A stretch of 48,010 bases of DNA from Thermoprotei archaeon. GTDB lineage: Archaea; Thermoproteota; Thermoprotei; Thermofilales; B20-G17. The translations under genes and the position numbers were made by a program. The DNA is taken from the NCBI GenBank assembly GCA_003650675.1, contig QMRH01000008.1, positions 1-48,010 on the forward strand, in the 5' to 3' direction. This document shows positions 25,643 through 33,130 of this stretch, in pieces. Under the pieces are notes generated by a model that did not search any database, was not told the origin of the DNA, and was given only the letters and a program-made list of their open reading frames with translations. Each line of letters starts with the position of its first letter. Positions within the stretch are counted from its first letter, which is position 1.

Positions 25643-25679
25643 TTTATATCCTAAGATATCTGGATAATAATAGATATCT
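25643..25679 (+). promoter_or_regulatory. Promoter and operator of the second VapBC operon
   Basis: A TTTATATC box at 25643-25650 is followed by two related palindromic elements, AGATATC (25654-25660) and AGATATCT (25672-25679), the second touching the ATG at 25680. TATA-to-ATG spacing suits a nearly leaderless mRNA, and the repeats would let the VapBC complex repress itself. The stretch 25425-25640 holds only weakly coding-looking sequence with no recognised gene. Confidence 0.5.
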
Positions 25680-25973
25680 ATGCCTACTCTCCTCGTTAAG
25701 AATGTGCCCGAGGGTCTCATGAGGGAATTAAGGAAGCTGAAGGCTGAGCTTGGTTGTGGAACGTGGGCAGAGCTTCTAGAGAAGCTTGTTAAGCTCAGGT
25801 CGAGGGATGTGATAATCATCGGGGAAGAAGATCTGGAAAGAATGAGAAGAGCTGTCGACGGTTTCCTAGAGCTAAGGGAGATCGTATCAGAGAAGTGGGG
25901 TAAGGGGACGGTGTTAGGAGAGTTTAGGAGGGCTAGAGACCATGAAGCCGAGAATTCTAACGCTGGATGCTAA
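25680..25973 (+). CDS. VapB-type antitoxin
   Basis: 97 residues: MPTLLVKNVPEGLMRELRKL forms the N-terminal DNA-binding strand-helix, followed by GTWAELLEKLVKL and a charged tail (LERMRRAVDGFLELREIV). The 3' end overlaps the downstream PIN toxin gene by 32 nt. It is the second VapBC pair of the island, about 0.25 kb after the first, with a different sequence type. Confidence 0.75.
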   Translation: MPTLLVKNVPEGLMRELRKLKAELGCGTWAELLEKLVKLRSRDVIIIGEEDLERMRRAVDGFLELREIVSEKWGKGTVLGEFRRARDHEAENSNAGC

Positions 25974-26382
25974 TGTATTCATAGCGGCATTAAAGACAGA
26001 TGAAGAGTATAGCGAGGAATGCGCTGAAATCCTCCGCAAGCTACCAGGCAAGTTTATCCTAGCGGAGCCTAGTATAGTATACCAAGAGGTCTGCGGAACA
26101 TTAGCTAGAAGAGCTGGTATAGATGTAGCTCGTAGAGCTGAGAAATTCCTAGACTTAATGCTTCATCCAAAGTTAGTCTTCAAGTGTGACAGTAGTTTCT
26201 GTAAAGCAGCCTACTCTCTGTGCCATGAGTACAACATATATTCAGTAGACGCCCTATACTTGAAGGTCGCTCTGGATTTAAGAGCTATACTAGTATCACT
26301 AGACGAGAGAGATTTCATAGATAGAGTGAAACGCAAAAATCCGCCAATTGAAGTATATCATGTCTCCGAACTCCCCTACTGA
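25942..26382 (+). CDS. VapC-type PIN-domain toxin
   Basis: 146 residues. PIN acidic set: Asp in LTLDANVFIAAL, Glu in VYQEVCGTL, Asp in YSVDALYLKVAL, Asp in VSLDERDFIDRV. It begins inside the antitoxin gene (32 nt overlap). The active site appears intact. Confidence 0.85.
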   Translation: MKPRILTLDANVFIAALKTDEEYSEECAEILRKLPGKFILAEPSIVYQEVCGTLARRAGIDVARRAEKFLDLMLHPKLVFKCDSSFCKAAYSLCHEYNIYSVDALYLKVALDLRAILVSLDERDFIDRVKRKNPPIEVYHVSELPY

Positions 26383-26428
26383 GAGCAAAGAAGCTCACCT
26401 TTTCACAAGAATCCCTTGACGAAACGCG

Positions 26429-26646
26429 ATGATGTTTCTGGTCGCTGAGAAAAATTCAGCGACGTTCACACTATAAAAACAAGGTATACTAGAGATCTAG
26501 CGGGTATTTATTGGATAGACGCCACTCAACGATCCAGCGAAGCCCAGAAACGATACTAGAGAACTGGTACAGGCCAGTAAAGCTTAAGACTAGAAAGATT
26601 AGAGAACTGCCTCCTCCGCCTGAAGGGTCTAGAGAATTTGCCATTA
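26429..26646 (+). repeat. Copy 2 of the 0.22 kb direct repeat
   Basis: Homologous to 21891-22110 on the same strand. In this copy the upstream element is a clear inverted repeat, GTCGCTGA (26441-26448) and TCAGCGAC (26456-26463), lying just before the TATA box ACTATAAAAA (26470-26479). In copy 1 the left arm is degraded to GCTCACTGA. Confidence 0.8.
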
Positions 26647-27029
26647 AATTCCTCGAGTGGTTGAGGGCAAGGAAGAGCTACTCCCCTAACTCGCTTCACA
26701 GGTACCTAATAGGCCTGAGGAAGATAGTCTCATGGCTAGCGATACATGGGAAAAGCATCGAAGAGATGACCTATGATGACTACATCAAAATGCATTCTGA
26801 TCTCAGCGAGCAGAAGCTACCAGAGAACGTTAAGCTAGTCTTAAGGTACCTTTATGAGCTTACGGACGATGAGAGATACCTAAAGCTCTACAGCAAGATC
26901 AGAGTTAAGGAGAAGAAGGCTAGGATGGTAGATGTCCTCAATGAGGAGGAAGTTCAGAGGCTCATCGAGGCTTGTAGTAAAATAGATTTTGAGCTAAAAG
27001 TCTTAGTCGAGATAATCTATGAGATCTGA
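26511..27029 (+). CDS. Truncated tyrosine recombinase (XerA/SSV-type integrase), N-terminal domain only
   Basis: 172 residues from TTG 26511. It holds the SAM-like core-binding domain (FAIKFLEWLRARKSYSPNSL, YLIGLRKIVSWLAIHGKS, DYIKMHSDLSEQKLPENVK) and the linker into the catalytic domain (DVLNEEEVQRLIEACSK). It stops at YEI before any of the catalytic residues (R ... H-x-x-R ... Y). A minus-strand remnant begins at that very point (27003), so the gene was probably interrupted there. It cannot recombine DNA but might still bind it. The TATA box at 26470-26479 would start transcription near 26500. Confidence 0.75.
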   Translation: MDRRHSTIQRSPETILENWYRPVKLKTRKIRELPPPPEGSREFAIKFLEWLRARKSYSPNSLHRYLIGLRKIVSWLAIHGKSIEEMTYDDYIKMHSDLSEQKLPENVKLVLRYLYELTDDERYLKLYSKIRVKEKKARMVDVLNEEEVQRLIEACSKIDFELKVLVEIIYEI

Positions 27030-27425
27030 GCTAGAGAGGGCTATCTCGACGAACTTATCGATTAACCTACTGGCCTCCTCCACCTCGTCATGAGTAATCT
27101 TTTTCTTTATCATTATCTCCTCCTTGAGGAGTAGGCCGTATCTTGGACAGGAACTAGCAGTGGGAGGGGCACTACTGCTAGGCACCTTGGGCACTTCTTA
27201 CTGATTATCTTCGACTCCTCTACCTCCTCGCCTATGTAGATCCTTAATAGCTTGAACTCGACACCAGCTAACGTTAGGTGTGAGGAGACACCCACCATTC
27301 TACGTGTCTAGCTTATGACTCTTCTTCTCTTAATAGACGGTTAAAACATCTCCTACTCTACGAGCTATCTTATTCAGGCTCCAAGCCTTCAACATTTCTT
27401 GAATGGACTTCTACTGATTCATCAT
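27003..27425 (-). pseudogene. Remnant gene with Cys pairs, truncating the integrase
   Basis: Minus-strand pieces in different frames: AWSLNKIARRVGDVL (27338-27420), then LAGVEFKLLRIYIGEEVEES and KIISKKCPRC (27200-27270), then CPRYGLLLKEEIMIKKKITH and DEVEEASRLIDKFVEIAL down to 27003. Stops and shifts separate them. The first block is related to the remnant at 24.1 kb. The family is unknown; with its Cys pairs it may be a mobile-element DNA-binding protein. Confidence 0.4.
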
Positions 27426-27509
27426 CTTCACTAAGCTTGTCCCCATGGCCATCTAAGTAAAGAAAAATTTATATCTTCGGTCTCTACTCCCATAAGGGGA
27501 TTTGGGAAA

Positions 27510-27773
27510 ATGGGCGAATTAAAGGTTACATTAGATGAGGAATTGCTGAAATTGTTTAGGGAAAGAGCGTATAAGATCTTCGGTTATAAAAAGGGATCGT
27601 TAAAGTCTGCAGTCGAATTAGCTATTAAGGATTTTATTGAGCGTATAGATCTACTCCAAAGAGAGGATCTAAGCGTTAAGGACATAAGGGGGTTATTGAA
27701 GGAATTGAAAGTCACATCGGTTGAACTCCAACATAAAGCCCTTAAGCTCTGGGTAAGAGAATGTTCCTCATAG
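27510..27773 (+). CDS. VapB-type antitoxin
   Basis: 87 residues: N-terminal MGELKVTLDEELLKLFRERA and the segment KIFGYKKGSLKSAVELAIKD suit a ribbon-helix-helix antitoxin. It overlaps the following PIN gene by 13 nt. Third VapBC pair of the island. Confidence 0.72.
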   Translation: MGELKVTLDEELLKLFRERAYKIFGYKKGSLKSAVELAIKDFIERIDLLQREDLSVKDIRGLLKELKVTSVELQHKALKLWVRECSS

Positions 27774-28165
27774 ATGCCAACATAATCCTTGAAGTCTTAC
27801 TGGAGCAGGAGAGATATAAGGAGTGCGAGGAGTTCCTTGAGAAAGTTAGAAGAGGGGAAATAGAAGCCTCCATATCTCGCTTCAGCTTATACTCCATTGA
27901 ATTAATAATGATAAGATATGGTAAGATCGGAGAGCTAAAGCTCTTCCTAACTCTACTTTCGACATTCAGAGGTCTAACTGTTATAACCACATTGCCCATA
28001 GATGACGTCCACGTTCTAGAGGTCATGAGAAAGTTTAATCTAGACTTCGATGATGCTATCAACTACTATATCGTTAAGAAGTATAAGATGAAGGGTATCA
28101 TAAGTTTCGACAAACATTTTGATAAAACTGATATAAAGAGAGTAGAACCTGTAGATGTATTATAA
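27761..28165 (+). CDS. VapC-type PIN-domain toxin
   Basis: 134 residues, PIN RNase. Acidic residues: Asp in FLIDANIILEVL, Glu in YSIELIMIRY, Asp in LDFDDAINYYIV and Asp in ISFDKHFDKTD. It ends VEPVDVL, typical of VapC proteins. It overlaps the antitoxin gene. Confidence 0.85.
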   Translation: MFLIDANIILEVLLEQERYKECEEFLEKVRRGEIEASISRFSLYSIELIMIRYGKIGELKLFLTLLSTFRGLTVITTLPIDDVHVLEVMRKFNLDFDDAINYYIVKKYKMKGIISFDKHFDKTDIKRVEPVDVL

Positions 28166-28372
28166 AAGACATTCTAAAGCTTGACAGGATATCGTTGACA
28201 CACTAATTAATCGCAATCATTGTATACTCTTAAGGTAAATATTGAAGAACAATATCAACGGTACTATTATATGCAGCTAAAGTCTTGAGATACAAGGGGA
28301 AGCGTGGTTAGCATAGTCTCTGGAACACGAGAAGTTGGCAGTAAAGACAGCATGGTCCTTCTGAGGCGTCTA

Positions 28373-28405
28373 CTTTTTATCTTCATCAGGGCTGAAGATA
28401 AAAGG
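28373..28405. repeat. Strong hairpin in gene-poor DNA
   Basis: A perfect 11-bp inverted repeat, TTTTATCTTCA (28375-28385) and TGAAGATAAAA (28393-28403), extendable to 13 bp with a G-U, with a 7-nt loop. A short frame from ATG 28352 (MVLLRRLLFIFIRAEDKRII) runs through it. The rest of 28166-28622 shows no gene. Confidence 0.45.
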
Positions 28406-28570
28406 ATAATTAACGCACTCGACCGTTTAGTAAGAGTTTTATCAGATTCATGTATAAAGGTTTAGAGGCCCATGGCGGGTAGTAACGATCTCTATCACCT
28501 CTTGTTCATCTGAGTTCTCATCATAACTTCCAATGAATTGACACAGGATTATTATGAAAACTCCTCATCA

Positions 28571-28613
28571 AAAATTCAGCGACTAGAAACTTCCCTGAAA
28601 ATTATTCAGCGAC
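28571..28613 (+). repeat. Two further copies of the TTCAGCGAC element
   Basis: AAAATTCAGCGAC (28571-28583) and ATTCAGCGACG (28603-28613) match the element in front of both recombinase starts (21913-21924 and 26451-26463). The second is preceded by CCTGAAAATT, like the CGCTGAGAAAAATT of the integrase promoter. This indicates further relics of the same element. Confidence 0.5.
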
Positions 28614-28622
28614 GATTCCATA

Positions 28623-28825
28623 ATGAGCCTAGTTAATGCGCTAGGCTGTTATATATTATCAGAAAATGAGCCTACCATCAATATCGGTGAGATTATAAGG
28701 AGAGTTCTCGAAGACCTAAAGTTTTACATTGATGGTAAGCTCTAGAAGATGCCCTTGAGAACAGCTACTTAAGGTATCTACACGAAAATGAATACACCCC
28801 TATTATAACGGCTTTTTGGTCATAG
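28623..28825 (+). pseudogene. Small broken gene, possibly antitoxin-like
   Basis: From ATG 28623: MSLVNALGCYILSENEPTIN then IGEIIRRVLEDLKFYIDGKL, then a TAG. The adjacent frame continues sensibly (EDALENSYLRYLHENEYTPI) to 28825. A one-base shift splits it. Unknown family; size and placement among VapBC genes suggest a former small regulatory protein. Confidence 0.35.
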
Positions 28826-28870
28826 CACTGTATTTTTCTGACAATGACAATTAATTAATGGCTTTTAAAG

Positions 28871-29266
28871 TCAGATTCCATTGTCGTGCTTGAAGAGTCG
28901 TTGTCTCAACTCTTTAAGCCTCTTTCTTGCCTTAACTACAGCTTTCCCGAGATCCCTATACTTCCTGAGTACTTCGAGCGAAGGGAAGTTTATAGCTTCT
29001 CTTGGACAGAGATTAGCACATGTACTACATCCAACCAAGCAGTTATACGGCCTAGCTACAATAGGTCTCATTTGCTTGAGATCCCAATCATAAACTACTC
29101 TACCACAGGTCATGAAGCAGAGACCACATCCAATGCACTTCTCGTAGTCTACCTGAGGATACCATGGGATCTCTTTCCTTGGTATCCCCCACCATTCCGT
29201 ATTCGATAAATCCTTTATTACTCTGCCGAGAACATCCTTTTCTCTAACTTGAACTTCCTCGCCCAT
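28871..29266 (-). CDS. Ferredoxin-type protein with two 4Fe-4S motifs
   Basis: 131 residues. Two cluster motifs: C-I-G-C-G-L-C-F-M-T-C (with YEKCIGCGLC) and C-L-V-G-C-S-T-C-A-N-L-C-P. A basic tail follows (KAVVKARKRLKELRQRLF). The second motif has one extra residue between the first two cysteines (C-x3-C), seen in some ferredoxins. It is probably an electron carrier or oxidoreductase partner. ATG 29266 was chosen, with AGGGTG about 6 nt upstream; a GTG three codons earlier is less likely. It is divergent from an ArsR-type gene, with two operators between them, so it is probably redox- or metalloid-regulated. Confidence 0.8.
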   Translation of the reverse strand: MGEEVQVREKDVLGRVIKDLSNTEWWGIPRKEIPWYPQVDYEKCIGCGLCFMTCGRVVYDWDLKQMRPIVARPYNCLVGCSTCANLCPREAINFPSLEVLRKYRDLGKAVVKARKRLKELRQRLFKHDNGI

Positions 29267-29278
29267 TGAACACACCCT

Positions 29279-29310
29279 ATGAAGAATATTTCATATGAAG
29301 GATTTTTCAT
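29279..29310. promoter_or_regulatory. Double ArsR-type operator
   Basis: ATGAA-N6-TTCAT directly followed by ATGAA-N6-TTCAT: half-sites at 29279-29283, 29290-29294, 29295-29299 and 29306-29310. All arms are perfect and the whole 32-bp array is symmetric about 29294/29295. SmtB/ArsR-family proteins recognise TGAA-N6-TTCA type sites. The divergent gene at 29360 is an ArsR-family member with a TATA box (TATATAAA, 29317-29324) just downstream of the array. Confidence 0.8.
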
Positions 29311-29359
29311 AACTAATATATAAAGGTAGCGGGTGGATAATATGATTGAGGACTAGCTT

Positions 29360-29755
29360 ATGAAGAAGGTCGGTTTGAGGGAGGTCATAGAATCTCTGGA
29401 TAAAGATTCATGCAGGAAGGAGCTGTTAAGAATATGCTTGAACAATAGAGAAGAGGTGCTGAAAACCATCGATCAAAGGACTATCAACAACATTAGTAAG
29501 TTTTTCTCGGCGATTGCAAACCCACTTAGACTTAAAATCCTACTGTTTCTCGTTCAGAAACCCTTACCAGTATGCCTACTAACTAAACTGCTCAACGTTG
29601 ATCAGACTCTTGTATCCCATCACTTAAGGGCGCTGAAGGGGTGCAACCTTGTGAGAGTCGAAGTTAGGGGCAGGTTCAGGTTTTACAGGTATAATGAGCA
29701 CGAAGCACCCCAGGAGATAACGTCTCTATTAAGGGGTCTCTTAGAACTGGAGTGA
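29360..29755 (+). CDS. ArsR/SmtB-family transcription regulator
   Basis: 131 residues. The winged helix spans about 43-115: FFSAIANPLRLKILLFLV, then VCLLTKLLNVDQTLVSHHLR (the alpha3-alphaR reading head), then GRFRFYRYN in the wing. Cysteines at 18, 26, 72 and 95 could bind metalloid or sense thiol redox. Cys72 sits where ArsR repressors have ELCVCDL, but only one Cys is present. A GAGG lies about 9 nt before the ATG. It presumably represses itself and the divergent ferredoxin gene through the double operator. Confidence 0.85.
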   Translation: MKKVGLREVIESLDKDSCRKELLRICLNNREEVLKTIDQRTINNISKFFSAIANPLRLKILLFLVQKPLPVCLLTKLLNVDQTLVSHHLRALKGCNLVRVEVRGRFRFYRYNEHEAPQEITSLLRGLLELE

Positions 29756-29932
29756 GCGTATAGCCTAGAGATTCTGATAGATTTCCTTATAGCCAAAACC
29801 CTCAATTTTGAATTCGTGTATTGGTCGCTTTAACCAAGACTTCGTGAGGTGATACTATCCTCTTTTCATTGATTACCTCTACATTAGCTAATAGTTTTCA
29901 CTTGGAGAATTTATACACTCAGTCAAAGCTTT

Positions 29933-30200
29933 AGAATATTTCTCCCATATATTGGGCATCTCATTAATATGTCTAGATAATATCTTGAGTAAATCTCAGC
30001 CTCTAGCGTGTAGAGTTTATCAAGCAATTCGTTGAATCTTATAGATTCATGTGCTATGTATAGTACTTTTAATAGATCACTATTATAACATTCCCGCAAC
30101 GGTTACCAACATTCTCTAAGAATGTTAATAGGAAGTCATTAACCTTAATCTTTTGAGACTTCCCACCAAATATTTTACTTTCAATCGAGTCACCTCTAGA
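29933..30200 (-). pseudogene. Unidentified gene remnant
   Basis: Minus-strand coding-like pieces in two frames: KSQKIKVNDFLLTFLENVGN (about 30190-30110), then LLKVLYIAHESIRFNELLDK and YYLDILMRCPIYGRNILKL down to the TGA at 29933. A shift near 30075 divides it. No family was recognised. The flanking parts of 29756-30321 show nothing else. Confidence 0.35.
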
Positions 30201-30321
30201 AGTTTGATGCGAGAAAGGACAATATATCGCCTTTACATGCTATAGTGTGAAATCGAGCTTTCTAGAGATAAAGAATATAGTTATCTAACTTGGTACATTA
30301 CCAAGAGTAGGTGAGTTACGC

Positions 30322-30556
30322 TTGGAGGAGCTCCTCAATAGGATTACTATTAACTCACGAGTCATGGCTAGCAAGCCTGTAATACGCGGTACTAGAATAA
30401 CCATAGACCTAATACTAGAGTTCCCGGCCACAGGGGTGAAACCCAAAGAGATAGCGGAAGATTACAAGATAGCCGTTGAAGATGTGAGGGCAAACACTAT
30501 TGTACGCGGCTAAAATTCTAGGGCGTGAAGAGATGCTCATTGCCTCGGAGGCTTAA
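30322..30556 (+). pseudogene. DUF433 (VapB45-like) antitoxin with frameshift
   Basis: TTG 30322 is preceded by AGGTGA at about 7 nt. The frame reads ASKPVIRGTRITIDLILEF and KPKEIAEDYKIAVEDVRA, the DUF433 signature, then shifts. The next frame gives LLYAAKILGREEMLIASEA to 30556, the normal C-terminus. The one-base change lies in GCAAACACTATTG, not in a base run, so it is probably real. The usual DUF5615/PIN-like toxin partner is missing. Confidence 0.7.
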
Positions 30557-30818
30557 ACTCCTTCTAGATAAGAATATACATTTATCATTTTCCACCCAAA
30601 TAGTAACATGAGCTCCTCCTTGTTCAATCCTAGTCTCATGAGCTTTGTGACCCTACTACGGCGTTTCCTAATTCTCATTAACCGCTCTTCAAGCCGCTTT
30701 AACTCAGCCTTCTCAACGTACTTCTTGAGAAGACCTCTAATAACCTCACTGACACATTGATGTTCAACTTGTCGAGTCTCTCCTTAAGTTCCCTAAGAAT
30801 CCTAACGGACACTACGAC
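30553..30818 (-). pseudogene. Frameshifted antitoxin-like gene
   Basis: Minus strand: VVVSVRILRELKERLDKLNINVS, cut here into two readings (VSVRILRELKERLDKLN and, after a shift, EVIRGLLKKYVEKAELKRLE), followed by RIRKRRSRVTKLMRLGLNKE and LLFGWKM. A CopG/VapB-like DNA-binding beginning with a long charged helix. The one-base shift is near 30740. Its end overlaps the DUF433 remnant end by 4 nt. No clear start codon. Confidence 0.5.
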
Positions 30819-31212
30819 GCTAGCCGATCAGCGCACCGTAATACATATTGTATTACAAAACTTATAAACCTTCCACCTATAGTACAAAATTTTAAATAAA
30901 TCCCATGTGGCTTTAAATTATAAAGAGATGTCTGGTATCGATGAAGAGGCTCGAGAGGTTTGAACGATGAAATAACCGCGCAGGGCTGAGGCAGAACCAT
31001 GAAAACTTCTCCTTATAAACCCCTCTTTGTCTTGCATGTCTATGGTTAGAAGGCTCTGGAACTATAATTAGTTTAAGTTTTCCATTTTAGTTAGAAACCT
31101 TGGATTACACCTATGGCAAGGCTATATAGCCTTCATTTTTATTTGTTAATAATATTTTTATGCAAAAGCCAATATCGTTAAGCAGTAAGGTGTAGTTAGG
31201 GGGTGTGTTGTA

Positions 31213-31870
31213 GTGCGGGGAAGGGCGAACTGGTTTTGGATTTACATTTTTATAGTAGTGTTAGTGGTAGCTGTAGTTCCCATGCTTATAACGGACTGGA
31301 GCCTGATAGTTTCAAGGCTTTGGCCTCGATCTTCGCCTAAAGTTGTTGAAGCTTTTCCATTAAAAGAGGTTTTGGCTTATAGTGAGTATAGGATTAGTGA
31401 TTTAAGGAAGTTTCTCAGAAATCTTAGCTGCTGGAGGGCGAATGGTACCTTTATTTTTATTCCTTTTTGGGGGGCCTTTACCAGCCTATAAGAATGATGC
31501 TAGACTCGTTGTCAAGAACATTACCATTGCCCTCAGAGAGTGGCCTATTAAAAGGCTTTCACAGCATGTTAGCATTGGTTTCTGGACTGATAAGCCTCTC
31601 ATGCTACAGACTGTAGGAGAAGCGACTATAGCTACATGTTATGCTAACATATGGATTGGAGTGGTGAAGGATTTTAATGATATAAAGCCTCCCTCAAGAG
31701 TATTCACTTTTGACCTCGATAGTGCTCAAACAAGGACTGGGGGGAGTAGAGGGGAGTTTGGTGAAGCAAAGATCGTTGGAATAGTGATCGTAGCTCTCAC
31801 CAAAATTGAAAACTATAACATAGAGTTTATTGACTTTACTCACTCCTATATCGCCTATGTGCAGGGGTAA
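31213..31870 (+). CDS. Membrane-anchored extracytoplasmic protein, frame broken in a G run
   Basis: Read as one protein of about 218 residues. An N-terminal span, WFWIYIFIVVLVVAVVPMLI, is followed by a large extracytoplasmic beta-type domain (ARLVVKNITIALREWP, VSIGFWTDKPLMLQTVGEAT, EAKIVGIVIVALTKIENYNI, FIDFTHSYIAYVQG). The reading changes frame at about 31470, in TTTTTGGGGGG. Removing one G makes PFWGPLPAYKND continuous, so a read error or a very recent lesion is likely. The start is GTG 31213 after a GGGGG-type ribosome site. The family was not recognised. The thioredoxin-CcdA gene starts 5 nt after its stop, so the two form one operon. Confidence 0.6.
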
Positions 31871-31875
31871 GAAGT

Positions 31876-33021
31876 ATGGCTTCCAGAAGCCTCCTGGCTT
31901 TCATGACATGTATGTTTGCCACAGTGTTAGTTTTAACGGTTTTAAGGGCTTCTCCCCAAACCCTACATTTCTACGTTTTCGGGACAGGCGGTTGCCCAGC
32001 CTGCAGTATGCTTAAAACACTCCTAGCCTCCCATTTCGGTGAAGACTCTTTAACCTTCTACGATATTGTTGAGAAACGCGAGTATGCTCTAGTCCTCGCC
32101 AAAATATACGAGTTTATTTTACCGAATTCTTCTAGCAGGCCTATACCGCTTACGGGAGTATTCGCTAACGGGAGGATTAGGGCTGTTGTAGTAGGATTTC
32201 ATAAAGTGGACTTCTGGGAGAAGCTTTCGAGAAAGCTTCCTGAGAAGGGAGTTCTATTAGTGACTAAGGATGGCGAATCTATTCTTGATGAGAAGCTTGT
32301 AGGCTTACTGACCAAGTTTTTCACAAACCCTGAAAGCGTTGAGAGGATTTGGGTTGAAGAAGAGGTTGGTAGGATACTGCCATTTGTATTGGCTTGTGCT
32401 TTAGCAGACTCCGTAAACCCATGCACCTTCGCGGTCTTTACAGCACTACTACTTGTTACCCTGCATGCCGCGGGGAGGCATAGAACACTCGCATCAGGCT
32501 TATCGTTTATCTTGGCCGTTTACTTAGTCTATCTGCTGGTAGGTTTGAATGTTGTTAGGGTTTTTGTAGTCTATCCTCAAGCCAAGTACATTATAGCGTT
32601 TCTAGGAATCCTTATAGGAGTTGGCTCTATGTTTAGTGCTGTTAGGGGAAAGCCTCTAAGCCTGGTTCCAGGCTTTGCTAGGAGGGAGGTTGATAAGCTT
32701 GTTTCATCGAAGCCTCTATCCGCGGTAATGGCTTTTACGGTGGGGGTTATCGTTAGCTTAACTTTGTTGCCGTGTACCAGTGGACCCTACTTAGTAGCTT
32801 TATCGCTTATGGGCACACTACCACCCTTAGACGTACTCGCCCTACTAGCACTATATAACGCGATTTTCATAGCACCATTAATAGCAATACTAGCTCTCGT
32901 CCTAGCTTTAGGTGCAGCCATAAGAAAATTAAAGGTTTTCCGAACAAAATATACTTGGATTCTATCAACAATAGAGGGCGTGCTTCTAATGGTAATATCA
33001 CTATACATACTATCAACATAA
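31876..33021 (+). CDS. Thioredoxin-like domain fused to CcdA/DsbD-type membrane protein
   Basis: 381 residues. A signal anchor (about 5-25) is followed by a thioredoxin/glutaredoxin-like domain with the redox pair C40-P-A-C43 (GTGGCPACSML) and a cis-Pro region (RPIPLTGVFANG). A CcdA-like six-helix domain (about 165-381) carries the two membrane cysteines C183 (ADSVNPCTFAVF) and C300 (LTLLPCTSGPYL). CcdA/DsbD proteins carry electrons from cytoplasmic thioredoxin across the membrane. Fusion with an external thioredoxin domain makes a self-contained reductant (or isomerase partner) for secreted Cys proteins. It is followed 110 nt later by a secreted 14-Cys protein, the obvious candidate client. 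Confidence 0.85.
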   Translation: MASRSLLAFMTCMFATVLVLTVLRASPQTLHFYVFGTGGCPACSMLKTLLASHFGEDSLTFYDIVEKREYALVLAKIYEFILPNSSSRPIPLTGVFANGRIRAVVVGFHKVDFWEKLSRKLPEKGVLLVTKDGESILDEKLVGLLTKFFTNPESVERIWVEEEVGRILPFVLACALADSVNPCTFAVFTALLLVTLHAAGRHRTLASGLSFILAVYLVYLLVGLNVVRVFVVYPQAKYIIAFLGILIGVGSMFSAVRGKPLSLVPGFARREVDKLVSSKPLSAVMAFTVGVIVSLTLLPCTSGPYLVALSLMGTLPPLDVLALLALYNAIFIAPLIAILALVLALGAAIRKLKVFRTKYTWILSTIEGVLLMVISLYILST

Positions 33022-33130
33022 ACGGAAAACCCGTAAGAGAACATTAAAGCGAATCAAAGTTAGAGTATTTAACAATTGTAAACATAAAAACATAAATAAT
33101 ATTTGAGAAATATAATATTCAGGTGAAAAT

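Noticed and set aside
25460-25654. Open frame of 64 codons between two VapBC pairs
   Set aside because: It starts at TTG without ribosome site and its composition is not protein-like enough to call; at most a scrap (VSTDIGSTPWQEADINVNRF) of an unknown gene.
30812-31000. Minus-strand open frame of 62 codons
   Set aside because: No start signal, no motif, overlaps the upstream part of the antitoxin remnant.
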